Notes under the pieces: model-generated | What the model saw: only the letters and a program-made list of their open reading frames with translations | The model's database searches: none | Told to the model about the DNA's origin: nothing | Position numbers and translations under genes: made by a program | Shown here: piece after piece, positions 1 through 9,367 of the stretch | How positions within the stretch are numbered: position 1 is the first letter of the stretch | How the letters are laid out: the number at the start of each line of letters is the position of its first letter | From: an uncultured Draconibacterium sp. | GTDB taxonomy: Bacteria; Bacteroidota; Bacteroidia; Bacteroidales; Prolixibacteraceae | Assembly (NCBI GenBank): GCA_947492175.1 | Contig: CANLMQ010000009.1 | Location: forward strand, 62,001 to 126,000 | Length of the DNA: 64,000 bases | Reading direction: 5' to 3'

Positions 1-359
1 GAATCTGAAACCACCGTGTCCATTCGCTGTTTTATAAGCTCGTTTTTGTATTTGTAAATAATTAATGAATTGCGGTAAGCACGTAATTCATCATCTACAT
101 TTTTTTGCTCAGGCGACAGGTTTTCGTCGGCCTTCTGAATTAACAATTCTTGCTTTACCCATTTGTTTATATAGTCGTTAGCAAGTAAAATACTATCTTC
201 TTTACTACTGTTTTTAGGGAGTATTTCGGCAATATTAGACTGATAAAGCATCTTGTCGCCAACCCGGGCAACTGGTTGGTCTCCGGTTTCCTGTTTGCAG
301 GCGAACACCCAAACAAATGTTGCTGCCATTAATCCGTATTTGAAAATACTCTTAAACAC
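1..359 (-). CDS. SurA/PpiC-like lipoprotein, N-terminal part (cut by window edge)
   Basis: Partial gene; only about the first 119 codons lie in the window. I read a GTG start at 359 that overlaps the stop of the upstream PPIase gene by 8 bp, which points to translational coupling. The N-terminus has two lysines, a hydrophobic stretch and a lipobox ending VFAC at residue 20, so the protein is probably a lipoprotein. An internal ATG at 329 would give a signal without positive charge, so GTG is preferred. The next residues (VARVGDKMLYQSNIAE, then a helical region) resemble the chaperone N-domain of SurA-type peptidyl-prolyl isomerases. By context it acts in periplasmic outer-membrane-protein folding. 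The rotamase part, if present, is outside the window. Confidence 0.75.
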   Translation of the reverse strand, partial: MFKSIFKYGLMAATFVWVFACKQETGDQPVARVGDKMLYQSNIAEILPKNSSKEDSILLANDYINKWVKQELLIQKADENLSPEQKNVDDELRAYRNSLIIYKYKNELIKQRMDTVVSD

Positions 360-2247
360 CTTCAATTGTTTTTAGAACTTTCTTGTTGATTTTAATCTTG
401 TATTTCGAGCGTAATTGTTTGATCCAATTTTTTTCAAGGTAGCTTTGGTATTCCGAAATATATAAACCACGTGCTTCGTTTAGCAATTTTTGTTCAGGGC
501 CTACTTTATTGCCCCTTACAAATGTAGTTGCACTGTCGAAATTTTCGGGTTCGCGTCCGTTCCAAACGTAATAGTCAACAATATGGTTTCGTCCTTCTTC
601 CCACGCGCCGGTTTCAAAAGAAATAATTTCTTCATCAGTGTTTAAGTGTGCTGTAACTTCGTCATTGGTCATCCCGGCACCTAAAAGATCTTCGGCTTTT
701 TCACGAACCTCTGCACTTTTACATGTAATTATACTGCCTTTAAAACGTTCGCCCCAATGATGCTTGCTTTTATTTTTTTCATAAAAATTTTCCAGGCCCA
801 CTGTATCTGCCGAAGCAAAATTCCAAATTTTCTCCTGCGAAATATTAAACAGTAAAATACCGTCGTGGTATTCGTTTAATAAGTACCTGAATTCGGGGTA
901 CTTTTCTTCCAGTTTTGAATCTTCCAGTTTTGTAATTTCATCGTCGATCCATTGATCATAGACCGATAAATACAATCCACTTTTAATCCGGTTCTCCTGA
1001 ACATAGGAAATTAAATCGGTAGTTTTGTAGGTTTTATTGTCGATACTAAAAAGATCAAGTTCGGGAATAGTTTGTTTGTTTTGGATGTTCATTCCCTGCA
1101 TAGCTCGTTTGCCCTCTTCGTTTTCCTGAAAGTTGTATTCGGTTTTTAATTTATTGATAAAAACTTTTTTACTGGAAGTTCGTCTTGCCTGATCTTTTCT
1201 GATTTTGCTTTCAATTTCGTTTTTTACTTTCTCGAATGGCGGAACAGGACGTTGGTTTAGTTTTTTAATGATGTGGTAGCCAAACGGAGTCTCCACAGGC
1301 TTTGATATATCTCCGTTGTTTTGAAGTGCAAATGCTGCATTCGAAAATTCCGGGACAATTCTTCCGGCCGAGAACCAGGGCATTTCGCCTCCTTTTACTG
1401 CCGATCGTTTATCCTGCGATTCTTTTTTTGCCAGTTCGGCAAAGTCAGCTCCATTAATCAATAGCTGATAAATGGCTTCAATTTCTTCTTTTGCTTTTTG
1501 TCTGACTTCAGGAGTGGCTGCCTGCGGAACATTTTTCATAATATGTGCCACCTGAATTTCACCTTTATTTTCGCGTAAGTCGTGTACTTTTATCAGGTGG
1601 TATCCAAAAGAAGTTCTAATAGGTTCAGAAATTTCGCCAACGGGAGTCGTAAAAGCAGCATCCTCAAATGGCGCTACCATGGTAAAAGCCGAGAAATAGC
1701 CTAAATTTCCCTTGTTCTTTTTTGCAGAGGGATCTTCAGAATATTCCATGGCAGCTTCTGCAAAATCTTTTCCGTTATTTATTTCTTCTCTAATGTCTTT
1801 TATTTTGTCGAGGACTTGCTTCTCTTTGGCAGCTGGGGCATTTTTATCGACAAGTAGTAAAATATGGCTGGCATTAACTTCATGTGTCATCCGGCGATAC
1901 AATTCATGTACCAACTGATCGTCGTAATCATGATCGGTTAAATAGGGTGCTGCAATTTCTTTTCGGTAACCGGCCAGTTCATTAATAAATACCTTATTGG
2001 TATCCATCTTCAGGTTTTCAGCTTCAATTACTTTTAGTTTAAAATCGATAAATAATTCAAGGTATTCTTTAGGACTCTTTATCTCTGAATCATTGTATAA
2101 GTTCGTATTGTTTTTATGGTAGATATACTCAAATTCTGCTTTGCTTACATTTTGGCCGTCGATGGTAACAATAATATCATTGTTTTGTGCATGTGTTTGA
2201 AATGCAAAACCAATAAAAACCAGAAGTGAAAGAAGTATTCGGTACAT
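352..2247 (-). CDS. periplasmic peptidyl-prolyl cis-trans isomerase with two PpiC/rotamase domains
   Basis: 631 aa from the ATG at 2247. The longer reading frame opens at 2313, but the residue at 2247 begins a clean signal peptide (MYRILLSLLVFIGF... cut near THA-QNN). Domains: SurA-like helical N-region (about 25-115), parvulin domain 1 (about 125-235, ASHILL, GNLGYFS and FGYHLIK motifs), parvulin domain 2 (about 235-345, VAHIMK, GEMPWFS and FGYHIIK), then a long C-terminal region of unassigned fold. The family catalyses prolyl isomerisation and chaperones outer-membrane proteins in the periplasm. It lies directly downstream of guaB and overlaps the next SurA-like gene, a layout common in Bacteroidota. 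Start choice is the main uncertainty; an ATG at 2271 is also possible. Confidence 0.88.
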   Translation of the reverse strand: MYRILLSLLVFIGFAFQTHAQNNDIIVTIDGQNVSKAEFEYIYHKNNTNLYNDSEIKSPKEYLELFIDFKLKVIEAENLKMDTNKVFINELAGYRKEIAAPYLTDHDYDDQLVHELYRRMTHEVNASHILLLVDKNAPAAKEKQVLDKIKDIREEINNGKDFAEAAMEYSEDPSAKKNKGNLGYFSAFTMVAPFEDAAFTTPVGEISEPIRTSFGYHLIKVHDLRENKGEIQVAHIMKNVPQAATPEVRQKAKEEIEAIYQLLINGADFAELAKKESQDKRSAVKGGEMPWFSAGRIVPEFSNAAFALQNNGDISKPVETPFGYHIIKKLNQRPVPPFEKVKNEIESKIRKDQARRTSSKKVFINKLKTEYNFQENEEGKRAMQGMNIQNKQTIPELDLFSIDNKTYKTTDLISYVQENRIKSGLYLSVYDQWIDDEITKLEDSKLEEKYPEFRYLLNEYHDGILLFNISQEKIWNFASADTVGLENFYEKNKSKHHWGERFKGSIITCKSAEVREKAEDLLGAGMTNDEVTAHLNTDEEIISFETGAWEEGRNHIVDYYVWNGREPENFDSATTFVRGNKVGPEQKLLNEARGLYISEYQSYLEKNWIKQLRSKYKIKINKKVLKTIEGV

Positions 2248-2340
2248 TTTACGAATAATATTTAAAGTCATGTAACAAATGTTTGCGAATAGTAATTTAT
2301 GTTTACTATTCATTTTATTAGTTTAATTGTGTTAGATTAA

Positions 2341-3816
2341 TTATTGTCTGCTACTGTAGTTTGGAGCCTCACGTGTAATACTTACATCGTGCGGATGGCT
2401 TTCCTGAATACCGGCATTAGAAATACGTGTAAACTTTGCCTGTTGCAGCAGTTTAATATTTTTAGCCCCGCAATATCCCATTCCTGCACGTAATCCGCCA
2501 ATTAATTGATAAAGCACTTCATACAACGAGCCTTTGTAAGGTACTCTGGCAGCAATTCCTTCCGGAACAAGCTTTTTAATATCTTCTTCCATATCCTGAA
2601 AATAGCGGTCTTTTGAACCTTTTTGCATGGCTTCAACAGAACCCATTCCGCGGTACGATTTAAATTTGCGTCCCTGGAAAAGTATGGTTTCTCCAGGCGA
2701 TTCTTCAACTCCGGCAAATAATCCTCCTGCCATAATTGAATCGGCTCCGGCGGCCAGACCTTTTACGATATCTCCCGAGTAACGTATTCCTCCGTCGCCA
2801 ATTACCGGAACTCCCGATCCGCGTATGGCTTTCGAAACATTATAAATGGCCGAAAGTTGAGGAATTCCAACACCGGCAATTATTCGGGTTGTACAAATCG
2901 ATCCGGGTCCTATTCCAACTTTAACAGCATCGGCACCGGCTTTAACCAGGGCAATTGCAGCTTCGGCAGTTCCAATATTTCCGGCAACAACATCTTTTTC
3001 GGGATATTTAGCCTTAATTTTTTTCAACATTTCAATTACACCGCGGGTATGTCCGTGGGCGGTGTCTATTACCAAAGCGTCTGCCTGGGCTTTAATTAAT
3101 TCATCAACACGGTCCATTGTGTCTCCTGCAACTCCAACTCCTGCAGCTACACGTAAGCGGCCTTTTTCATCTTTACAGGCCAATGGTTTGTCTTTTGCTT
3201 TGGTAATATCTTTGTAGGTAACCAGTCCTATCAGTTTGTTGTTTTTATCTACAACGGGCAATTTCTCTATTTTATATTGCTGAAGAATATCAGCCGCTTT
3301 CTCAAGGTCTGTTGATTCTCTTGTGGAAACTAAGTTATCTTTGGTCATGACTTCCGTGAGCGGCCGTCTCATGTTTTTTTCAAAACGCAGATCGCGGTTG
3401 GTAACAATACCAACTAAATAGCCATGCTCGTCAACCACCGGAATCCCTCCGATTTTATACTTCGACATCAACGAAAGTGCATCTTTTACCTTCTTGTCTG
3501 GTGTTATGGTAATGGGGTCGTAAATCATTCCGTTTTCAGCACGTTTTACGGTAGTAACCTGGTGGGCTTGTTCCGAAATTCCCATGTTCTTATGCAGCAC
3601 ACCAATTCCTCCCTCGCGAGCAATCGCAATGGCCATTTTATTTTCGGTAACTGTATCCATTGCTGCCGATAAAATAGGTGTATTAATGGTGATGTTACGT
3701 GTAAATTTTGACGTAAGATCAACTTCGCGCGGTAAAAGCTCTGAATATGCAGGAAGTAAAAGAACATCGTCGAAGGTTAAACCTTCAAATTGAATTTTGT
3801 CTTCAAGAAACGACAT
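2341..3816 (-). CDS. guaB: IMP dehydrogenase (canonical bacterial type)
   Basis: 491 aa from the ATG at 3816; the frame stays open to 3849 but the family begins at MSFLEDKIQ. It oxidises IMP to XMP with NAD+, the committed step of GMP synthesis. Visible features: (beta/alpha)8 barrel opening FDDVLLLPAYS, a tandem CBS module at about 95-210 (PVVDEHGYLVGIVTNRD, then a second copy PVVDKNNKLIGLVTYKD), the catalytic loop GIGPGSICTTR with Cys308, and the mobile flap YRGMGS with the distal Arg/Tyr. Full length for the family. It is probably the first gene of an operon with the PPIase genes. A second, very different IMPDH lies at 30.9 kb. Confidence 0.95.
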   Translation of the reverse strand: MSFLEDKIQFEGLTFDDVLLLPAYSELLPREVDLTSKFTRNITINTPILSAAMDTVTENKMAIAIAREGGIGVLHKNMGISEQAHQVTTVKRAENGMIYDPITITPDKKVKDALSLMSKYKIGGIPVVDEHGYLVGIVTNRDLRFEKNMRRPLTEVMTKDNLVSTRESTDLEKAADILQQYKIEKLPVVDKNNKLIGLVTYKDITKAKDKPLACKDEKGRLRVAAGVGVAGDTMDRVDELIKAQADALVIDTAHGHTRGVIEMLKKIKAKYPEKDVVAGNIGTAEAAIALVKAGADAVKVGIGPGSICTTRIIAGVGIPQLSAIYNVSKAIRGSGVPVIGDGGIRYSGDIVKGLAAGADSIMAGGLFAGVEESPGETILFQGRKFKSYRGMGSVEAMQKGSKDRYFQDMEEDIKKLVPEGIAARVPYKGSLYEVLYQLIGGLRAGMGYCGAKNIKLLQQAKFTRISNAGIQESHPHDVSITREAPNYSSRQ

Positions 3817-3846
3817 GCCTAACGTTTTTATATTTTTATTAAACGT

Positions 3847-3854
3847 CAAAACTA
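3847..3854 (-). promoter_or_regulatory. guaB: Bacteroidota -7 promoter box for guaB
   Basis: On the minus strand the sequence reads TAGTTTTG, a full match to the Bacteroidota -7 consensus TAnnTTTG, 31 bases upstream of the chosen guaB ATG. I see no convincing -33 TTTG at the expected spacing, so this rests on one element. Confidence 0.4.
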
Positions 3855-3950
3855 CAAAAAAATAGAAGACATGTATAGAATTATTTAGGGATACAGCGAT
3901 TTTGATTATAAAAATTGTTAAAGCTTAAAATGATTCATTAATTTGTATTT

Positions 3951-5855
3951 GTGGAAGATTACAAACAAATATTAATGCGTTACTGGGGCTATCCCGATTT
4001 TCGCCCGTTGCAGCTCGATATTATTGAGTCGGTTGGGGCAGGTAACGATACGCTGGGATTGATGCCAACGGGTGGTGGAAAGTCGATCACTTTTCAGGTA
4101 TATTCGCTTTCGAAACCCGGAATTTGTATTGTAGTAACTCCATTGATTGCCTTAATGAAAGACCAGGTTGAAGCCTTGAATAAAAAGGGGATAAAAGCAC
4201 TGGCAGTTCATAGTGGAATGACAGGCCGCGAGATAAAGCTTACCCTCGATAATGCGGTTTGGGGAGACTACAAATTTTTATATGTTTCGCCGGAACGTTT
4301 AAATTCAGAACGTTTTCTGGAACGTCTGGAACAAATGAAGGTGAATCTTTTAACTATAGACGAGGCACATTGTATTTCGCAGTGGGGATACGATTTTCGC
4401 CCCAGCTATTTAAATATTGTTCAGGCCCGGAAAATATTGCCGGATGTTAAAATTCTGGCATTAACGGCCACCGCCACGCCAAAAGTTGCCGACGATATTC
4501 AGGACAAACTAGATTTTACAAAAAAGAACCTGATTCAGATGTCGTTTTTTCGCGAGAATCTGAGTTACCTGGTACGTTCGGTTGAAAATAAAAACGGTTA
4601 CTTATTGGATACCCTGAAAAAAGTTAAAGGTTCTGGTGTAATATATGTGCGAAACCGAAAGGCTACCCGCGAAATATCTGATGAATTAAGAAAGAACGGG
4701 ATTTCTGCCAGTTATTACCATGCCGGGTTAAGCAACCTGGTACGCAGCACTCGCCAGGACAACTGGCTGAGCGGGCAAACACGCGTTATTGTGGCAACAA
4801 ATGCTTTCGGAATGGGTATTGATAAGCCCGATGTGCGTTTTGTAATTCATATCGATTCGCCCGATTCGTTGGAGGCGTATTACCAGGAGGCAGGCCGGGC
4901 GGGCCGCGATGGCAAAAAATCGGCGGCTGTACTTTTGTTTAACAACTCCGATACAACAAAACTAAAAAAGCATGTAACCGTTGCGTTTCCCGAAGTAGCC
5001 AACATAAAACGAATATACGACGCACTTTGCAATTATTTTCAAATAGCAGTTGGATATGGAAAGGGAAAAGTTCTGGAGTTTAGTTTGCAAGGATTTTCGC
5101 AGGCATATAAGTTTCAGCAGGCAATGGTTTATAACAGCCTGAAAATTCTTCAACGCGAAGGATATTTAGAGTTTACCGAGGAAGTGGACAGTCCGTCGAG
5201 GATATTTTTCCCGATTTCGCGCGATGAGCTTTACAAATTTCAGGTGGCAAATGCTCTACTCGATGATTTTGTTAAGCTTTTATTGCGCTCGTATACCGGG
5301 TTGTTTAGCGGTTATGTTAGTATTGACGAAGAATTACTGGCAAAACGCTCGGGCATGAGCCAGGATCAGGTATATAGCTATTTAAAACATTTGAGAAAGT
5401 CCAATGTAATCGACTATGTTCCGCGCAATCGCACGCCGTTTATTTATTTTAGCAAAGAAAGAATCAATATTGAACGCATAAAAATTTCAAAAGAAAATTA
5501 TGATGTGCGTAAAAAAGAATATGCGACTCGTATTGATGCTGTTATTGAATATGCTACCAGTACCATAAAATGCCGTAGCCAGATGTTACTGGCTTATTTT
5601 GGAGAAACGGATGCTCCGCCTTGTGGAACCTGCGATGTATGCAGGGCAAAAGAAACCATGCAGATGACCGACTTTGAGTTTGAAAGTATAAGCAAACGCA
5701 TAAAACAAATAATTGAGCAGCCTTGTTCGTATGAGAGTTTACTTTTAAAATTAAAAGGCGACCAGCAAAAAATGAGACAGGTAATTAAATGGCTTCTCGA
5801 TAATAAAAAGATAATTTACCGGGTTGATGATAATCTGGAGTGGAAGGGGGAGTAG
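3951..5855 (+). CDS. RecQ-family ATP-dependent DNA helicase
   Basis: 634 aa from a GTG start (VEDYKQILMRYWGY). A 3'-5' DNA helicase for repair and recombination. Motifs in order: Q-motif region GYPDFRPLQ, Walker A TGGGKS, motif II DEAHCISQWGYDFRPSY (the RecQ-specific DEAH with aromatic loop), motif III TATAT, motif V TNAFGMGIDKPDVRFV, motif VI QEAGRAGRDG. A zinc-binding Cys cluster follows near residue 550-565 (KCRSQ...CGTCDVC), then a winged-helix-like tail. There is no clear HRDC domain, so it is the shorter RecQ form. Bacteroidota genomes often carry more than one RecQ, so I do not assign recQ itself. It is divergently transcribed from guaB. Confidence 0.92.
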   Translation: MEDYKQILMRYWGYPDFRPLQLDIIESVGAGNDTLGLMPTGGGKSITFQVYSLSKPGICIVVTPLIALMKDQVEALNKKGIKALAVHSGMTGREIKLTLDNAVWGDYKFLYVSPERLNSERFLERLEQMKVNLLTIDEAHCISQWGYDFRPSYLNIVQARKILPDVKILALTATATPKVADDIQDKLDFTKKNLIQMSFFRENLSYLVRSVENKNGYLLDTLKKVKGSGVIYVRNRKATREISDELRKNGISASYYHAGLSNLVRSTRQDNWLSGQTRVIVATNAFGMGIDKPDVRFVIHIDSPDSLEAYYQEAGRAGRDGKKSAAVLLFNNSDTTKLKKHVTVAFPEVANIKRIYDALCNYFQIAVGYGKGKVLEFSLQGFSQAYKFQQAMVYNSLKILQREGYLEFTEEVDSPSRIFFPISRDELYKFQVANALLDDFVKLLLRSYTGLFSGYVSIDEELLAKRSGMSQDQVYSYLKHLRKSNVIDYVPRNRTPFIYFSKERINIERIKISKENYDVRKKEYATRIDAVIEYATSTIKCRSQMLLAYFGETDAPPCGTCDVCRAKETMQMTDFEFESISKRIKQIIEQPCSYESLLLKLKGDQQKMRQVIKWLLDNKKIIYRVDDNLEWKGE

Positions 5856-6016
5856 ATTAAAGAAGGATTGAAAGAAGATTGAATAGATTGAAAAAGGTTG
5901 ATAGGGTGTAGTATAAGGATTGAAATGTTTTGATCAAAAATCAATACTAATCGTAGTATATCTTATTTGTTGGCGGTTCCATTTTCTGTCTTCCGGCTTC
6001 GGTGTAAAAAATTTAC

Positions 6017-6024
6017 TACTTTTG
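6017..6024 (+). promoter_or_regulatory. Bacteroidota -7 promoter box (TACTTTTG)
   Basis: TACTTTTG matches TAnnTTTG exactly, 26 bases before the ATG of the DUF5063 gene. It is the likely promoter of the DUF5063, exonuclease and methyltransferase genes, which are tightly spaced. No clear -33 TTTG is present. Confidence 0.45.
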
Positions 6025-6049
6025 CACGAGTTTTTTATTCAGGAAGAAA

Positions 6050-6670
6050 ATGAGTGAATCAGGTACAAATCAAATTGTTTATTCGAAAAATGTAGTGGAG
6101 TTTGTTACAGTTGCTAACGAATTCTGTACCTCAATTGAAAATGTAGCGCAGTTTTCACCCAAAGAAAATCTGGATAGATTACAAAAACTATTGCCACTGC
6201 TTTATCTGAAAATTTCAGTTCTTCCAAAATTCGAACGGATTATGGATGACGAATTGGAAAAGTTTGTATCGGAGTTGGATTACAATATGTTACATCAGAA
6301 ATGGTTGCAACTGTTGGGCGAAAACGATAGCTTTTACGAAGTATTCGATCCGAATATCCAGTTTGGTGAAGAAACTGTACGGGCCAGTATTTCAGAAAAT
6401 TTAATGGATGTGTACCAGGATCTGAAAGATTTTATAACATCTTACAGCATTGGAAACGAGGATGTAATGTACGATTCGCTTTCGGAATGTATTTTTCATT
6501 TTGAGGAATTTTGGGGGCAGCAAGTGGTAAATGTTTTACGAGCAGTTCATATGTTGTTATTTAGCAACACCGATCTGTCGGCACAAAAAAATAATGATGA
6601 AGTTGTTCCGGGAAGTGGCAACCCAAAGTGGTTAGACAATTTCTGGGGAACAAACGAAGAAGAAGATTAA
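6050..6670 (+). CDS. DUF5063-type conserved protein
   Basis: 206 aa, acidic, mostly helical, with no signal peptide or membrane segment. Opening residues (NQIVYSKNVVEFVTVANEFC) and the following LQKLLPLLYLKISVLP stretch fit the DUF5063 family of Bacteroidota, which has no established function. Its stop codon is directly followed by the ATG of a 3'-5' exonuclease (no spacer), and that gene overlaps an rRNA methyltransferase, so the three are surely co-translated. Context suggests a role linked to nucleic-acid processing, but that is inference only. Confidence 0.75.
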   Translation: MSESGTNQIVYSKNVVEFVTVANEFCTSIENVAQFSPKENLDRLQKLLPLLYLKISVLPKFERIMDDELEKFVSELDYNMLHQKWLQLLGENDSFYEVFDPNIQFGEETVRASISENLMDVYQDLKDFITSYSIGNEDVMYDSLSECIFHFEEFWGQQVVNVLRAVHMLLFSNTDLSAQKNNDEVVPGSGNPKWLDNFWGTNEEED

Positions 6671-7249
6671 ATGTTTAAAGAAAGTATTTCAAACGAGGAG
6701 TTAACCGAAATGCCCTTGAGAAAATTTGAGGGCGAAATTATCTTGGTTGATTCTCCAGAGAAAGTTCGAATGGCCGTTAGGGAACTTGCCGGACAGCCCA
6801 TAATCGGATTTGATACAGAAACAAAACCATCGTTTAAAAAAGGGGTGGTAAATAAAGTTGCCTTGTTGCAGTTATCTACTAAAAACCGTGCTTTTTTGTT
6901 GCGTACCAATCGCATTGGACTGCCACACGAAATTGTGGATATTTTGGCCGATGAAAATGTGATAAAGCCGGGAGTAGCTATTCGCGATGATATTAAAGGT
7001 TTGCAGGAATTCAGGAAATTTAAACCGGCTGGTTTTGTGGAGTTGCAAGACGAAGCAAAAGAGATTGGAATTCAGAATTTTAGTTTAAAAAAACTGACGG
7101 CAATAGCCTGTGGTTTTCGTATATCAAAAGGCCAGCAACTTACCAATTGGGAAGCAGATACGCTTTCCGAAGCGCAACAGCGCTATGCAGCCACCGACGC
7201 CTGGGCGTCACTCGAAATTTTCGAAAGTTTTCAAAGAATTGTGTTATGA
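6671..7249 (+). CDS. DnaQ/RNase D-fold 3'-5' exonuclease
   Basis: 192 aa. Single DEDDy exonuclease domain: Exo I FDTETKPSF (Asp, Glu), Exo II region GVAIRDDIKGL, and Exo III YAATDAWAS with the Tyr-x3-Asp of the DEDDy class. There is no HRDC or polymerase domain, so it belongs to the small stand-alone exonucleases (WRN/RNase D-like) seen in Bacteroidota. The substrate (RNA or DNA) cannot be told from sequence. It starts at the base after the DUF5063 stop, and its TGA overlaps the ATG of the methyltransferase (ATGATG at 7246). Confidence 0.85.
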   Translation: MFKESISNEELTEMPLRKFEGEIILVDSPEKVRMAVRELAGQPIIGFDTETKPSFKKGVVNKVALLQLSTKNRAFLLRTNRIGLPHEIVDILADENVIKPGVAIRDDIKGLQEFRKFKPAGFVELQDEAKEIGIQNFSLKKLTAIACGFRISKGQQLTNWEADTLSEAQQRYAATDAWASLEIFESFQRIVL

Positions 7250-8436
7250 TGTCTGAGTTTGTTAGAGTTGTTTTAAAATCGGGGAAAGACCAATCGTTAA
7301 AACGGTTTCATCCCTGGGTATTTTCGGGTGCAATTAAAAAAATGTATGGCACTCCTGCCGAAGGCGATTTGGTGAGTGTTTATTCCAATAAAGATGAGTT
7401 TTTGGGAATCGGTCATTATCAGGTTGGTTCAATTGCCATCCGAATTGTTTCGTTCGAGGAAATTGTTCCTGACTACGATTTCTGGAAAAGTAAAATAGAA
7501 AGCGCCTGGAACCTGCGTAAATCGCTGGGATTTGTAGATAATCCCGAAACCAATGTTTTTCGGTTGATACATGCTGAAGGCGATGGAATGCCTGGATTAA
7601 TTGTGGATTTTTACAACGGAACAGCAGTTGTACAAATGCACTCAATAGGGATGTTTTTAATTCGCGAACAGTTAGTAAAAGCATTGAGGGAAGTAATGGG
7701 CGACGCGCTGAAAGCAGTTTACAATAAAAGCGAAAAAACACTTCCGTTTAAGGCCGAAGTAAAATCGGAAGATGGCTATCTGTTTGGCGAAGATTCGGAA
7801 AACGAGGTGCTTGAATATGGTCTGAAATTTAAAGTTGACTGGGAAAAAGGGCAGAAGACCGGCTTTTTTGTCGACCAGCGCGAAAACCGGATGCTGGTAC
7901 AACAATACGCTAAAAACCGCGATGTATTAAATATGTTTTGTTACACCGGTGGGTTTTCTTTTTATGCTATGAAAGGTGGTGCAAAGTCAGTTCATTCTGT
8001 TGATGCATCGGCAAAAGCCATCGATTTGACAGATGAAAATGTGGAGCTGAATTTTCCGGGTGATGAGCGGCACAAGTCAACGGTAATTGATGGATTTGAA
8101 TATTTAAAAGATATTCAGGATAAATACGATTTGATCATTCTCGACCCGCCGGCATTTGCAAAACACCGCAATACATTGCCACAGGCGTTGAAAGGCTATA
8201 AAAGAATAAATACCCGTGCCTTTGAGCAAATTAGAAAAGGTGGAATATTATTTACATTTTCATGTTCGCAGGTGGTTTCGAAAGAACGTTTCCGCGAAGC
8301 TGTTTTTTCAGCGGCTGCAATTTCTGGTCGAAATGTGCGCATTTTACATCAGATGAGTCAGCCTACAGATCATCCTGTTAATATTTACCATCCCGAAAGT
8401 GAATACCTGAAAGGGCTGGTTTTATATGTGGAATAA
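7246..8436 (+). CDS. class I SAM-dependent rRNA (cytosine-C5) methyltransferase, RlmI-like
   Basis: 396 aa from the ATG at 7246; a second ATG follows at 7249. The frame is open further upstream inside the exonuclease gene, but family similarity starts at MSEFVRVVLKSG. Domains: PUA RNA-binding domain (about 3-75, FHPWVFSGAIKK), an EEHEE-like linker, and a Rossmann methyltransferase with motif I LNMFCYTGGFSFYA, the acidic SAM ligand SVDAS, motif IV DPPAFAK and motif VI FTFSCSQ with the cysteine. RlmI methylates C1962 of 23S rRNA in E. coli; the exact target here is inferred. The ATG/TGA overlap with the exonuclease indicates coupled translation. Confidence 0.88.
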   Translation: MMSEFVRVVLKSGKDQSLKRFHPWVFSGAIKKMYGTPAEGDLVSVYSNKDEFLGIGHYQVGSIAIRIVSFEEIVPDYDFWKSKIESAWNLRKSLGFVDNPETNVFRLIHAEGDGMPGLIVDFYNGTAVVQMHSIGMFLIREQLVKALREVMGDALKAVYNKSEKTLPFKAEVKSEDGYLFGEDSENEVLEYGLKFKVDWEKGQKTGFFVDQRENRMLVQQYAKNRDVLNMFCYTGGFSFYAMKGGAKSVHSVDASAKAIDLTDENVELNFPGDERHKSTVIDGFEYLKDIQDKYDLIILDPPAFAKHRNTLPQALKGYKRINTRAFEQIRKGGILFTFSCSQVVSKERFREAVFSAAAISGRNVRILHQMSQPTDHPVNIYHPESEYLKGLVLYVE

Positions 8437-8493
8437 GGAAAGTAAACAGTTGAGGGTTACAGATAAAATAACAGAAGCTTAAAGCTAAAATAT

Positions 8494-9201
8494 ATGCAAC
8501 AACTTACTGAAAAATACAACTCGCAGTTAAGCGAAAAAAACATTGTCGATAAATTACGGTACCTGGTTGAGCAACATCCGGGGAAAGTGGTTTTTACAAC
8601 CAGTTTTGGTTACGAAGACCAGGTAATTACCGATTATATTTTCAGAAACGATCTGGATATTAAAGTGGTAACTTTGGACACCGGCCGTCTTTTTCCTGAA
8701 ACTTACAAGGTTTATTTAAGTACGATCGAGCGTTATAAAAAAACAATAAAAGCCTATTTTCCGCCTACTGAAAAAGTTGAGGAGTTGTTGGAACAGAAAG
8801 GCCCTTTTAGTTTTTACGAATCGTTGGAAAACCGGAAAGAATGTTGTTTTATTCGTAAAGTAATTCCATTGAAACGCGCATTGGAAGGAAACGATATATG
8901 GATTACCGGATTACGTGCTTCACAATCGAACAATCGTAGCGAGATGAAGGAGTTTGAATTCGACGGAGGAAACAACATTATTAAATACAATCCGCTTAAA
9001 GACTGGAGTCTTGAAGAAACAATTGATTATGTAAAAGTAAATAATGTTCCTTATAACATACTTCACGACAAAGGTTTTGTTAGTATTGGTTGCCAGCCTT
9101 GTACCCGGGCTATTCAACCCGGAGAGAATTTCCGTGCCGGACGCTGGTGGTGGGAACAAGGCTCCGGGAAAGAGTGTGGTTTACATGAAGTAAAAAAATA
9201 G
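8494..9201 (+). CDS. cysH: adenylyl-sulfate / phosphoadenylyl-sulfate reductase
   Basis: 235 aa. Reduces APS or PAPS to sulfite in assimilatory sulfate reduction, with thioredoxin as donor. PP-loop fold: TTSFGYEDQV near residue 35, LDTGRLFPET near 61. The CC pair (117-118) and CxxC (200-203) form the [4Fe-4S] signature of APS-type reductases, and the redox-active ECGLH motif (Cys228) is present at the C-terminus. No other sulfate-assimilation gene lies in the window. It is transcribed alone and followed by an intrinsic terminator. APS versus PAPS preference is inferred from the cluster cysteines. Confidence 0.92.
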   Translation: MQQLTEKYNSQLSEKNIVDKLRYLVEQHPGKVVFTTSFGYEDQVITDYIFRNDLDIKVVTLDTGRLFPETYKVYLSTIERYKKTIKAYFPPTEKVEELLEQKGPFSFYESLENRKECCFIRKVIPLKRALEGNDIWITGLRASQSNNRSEMKEFEFDGGNNIIKYNPLKDWSLEETIDYVKVNNVPYNILHDKGFVSIGCQPCTRAIQPGENFRAGRWWWEQGSGKECGLHEVKK

Positions 9202-9220
9202 ATGAACCAAAATAAAGAGC

Positions 9221-9250
9221 AAAAAGCACGAACTTAACTTCGTGCTTTTT
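9221..9250 (+). terminator. intrinsic terminator after cysH
   Basis: A 12-bp perfect stem (AAAAAGCACGAA / TTCGTGCTTTTT) with a 6-base loop, ending in a run of T on the plus strand. Confidence 0.85.
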
Positions 9251-9367
9251 TTATGCGCGTTTTATACCATAAAGTGAGGTATATTTTCGAAGAATATATT
9301 TAACGTGTGCCCACATAATTTTGAGAGAAAAATTTTATTTTTAACGTTTTTGTAAAATTGAACTAAA

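Noticed and set aside
5866..5924. GATTGAA repeated four times after the RecQ-like gene
   Set aside because: Irregular spacing (11, 9 and 32 bases) and low complexity; neither a CRISPR nor a clear operator array.
7147..7245. Upstream extension of the rRNA methyltransferase frame
   Set aside because: Lies inside the exonuclease gene in another frame; family similarity begins at 7246-7249.
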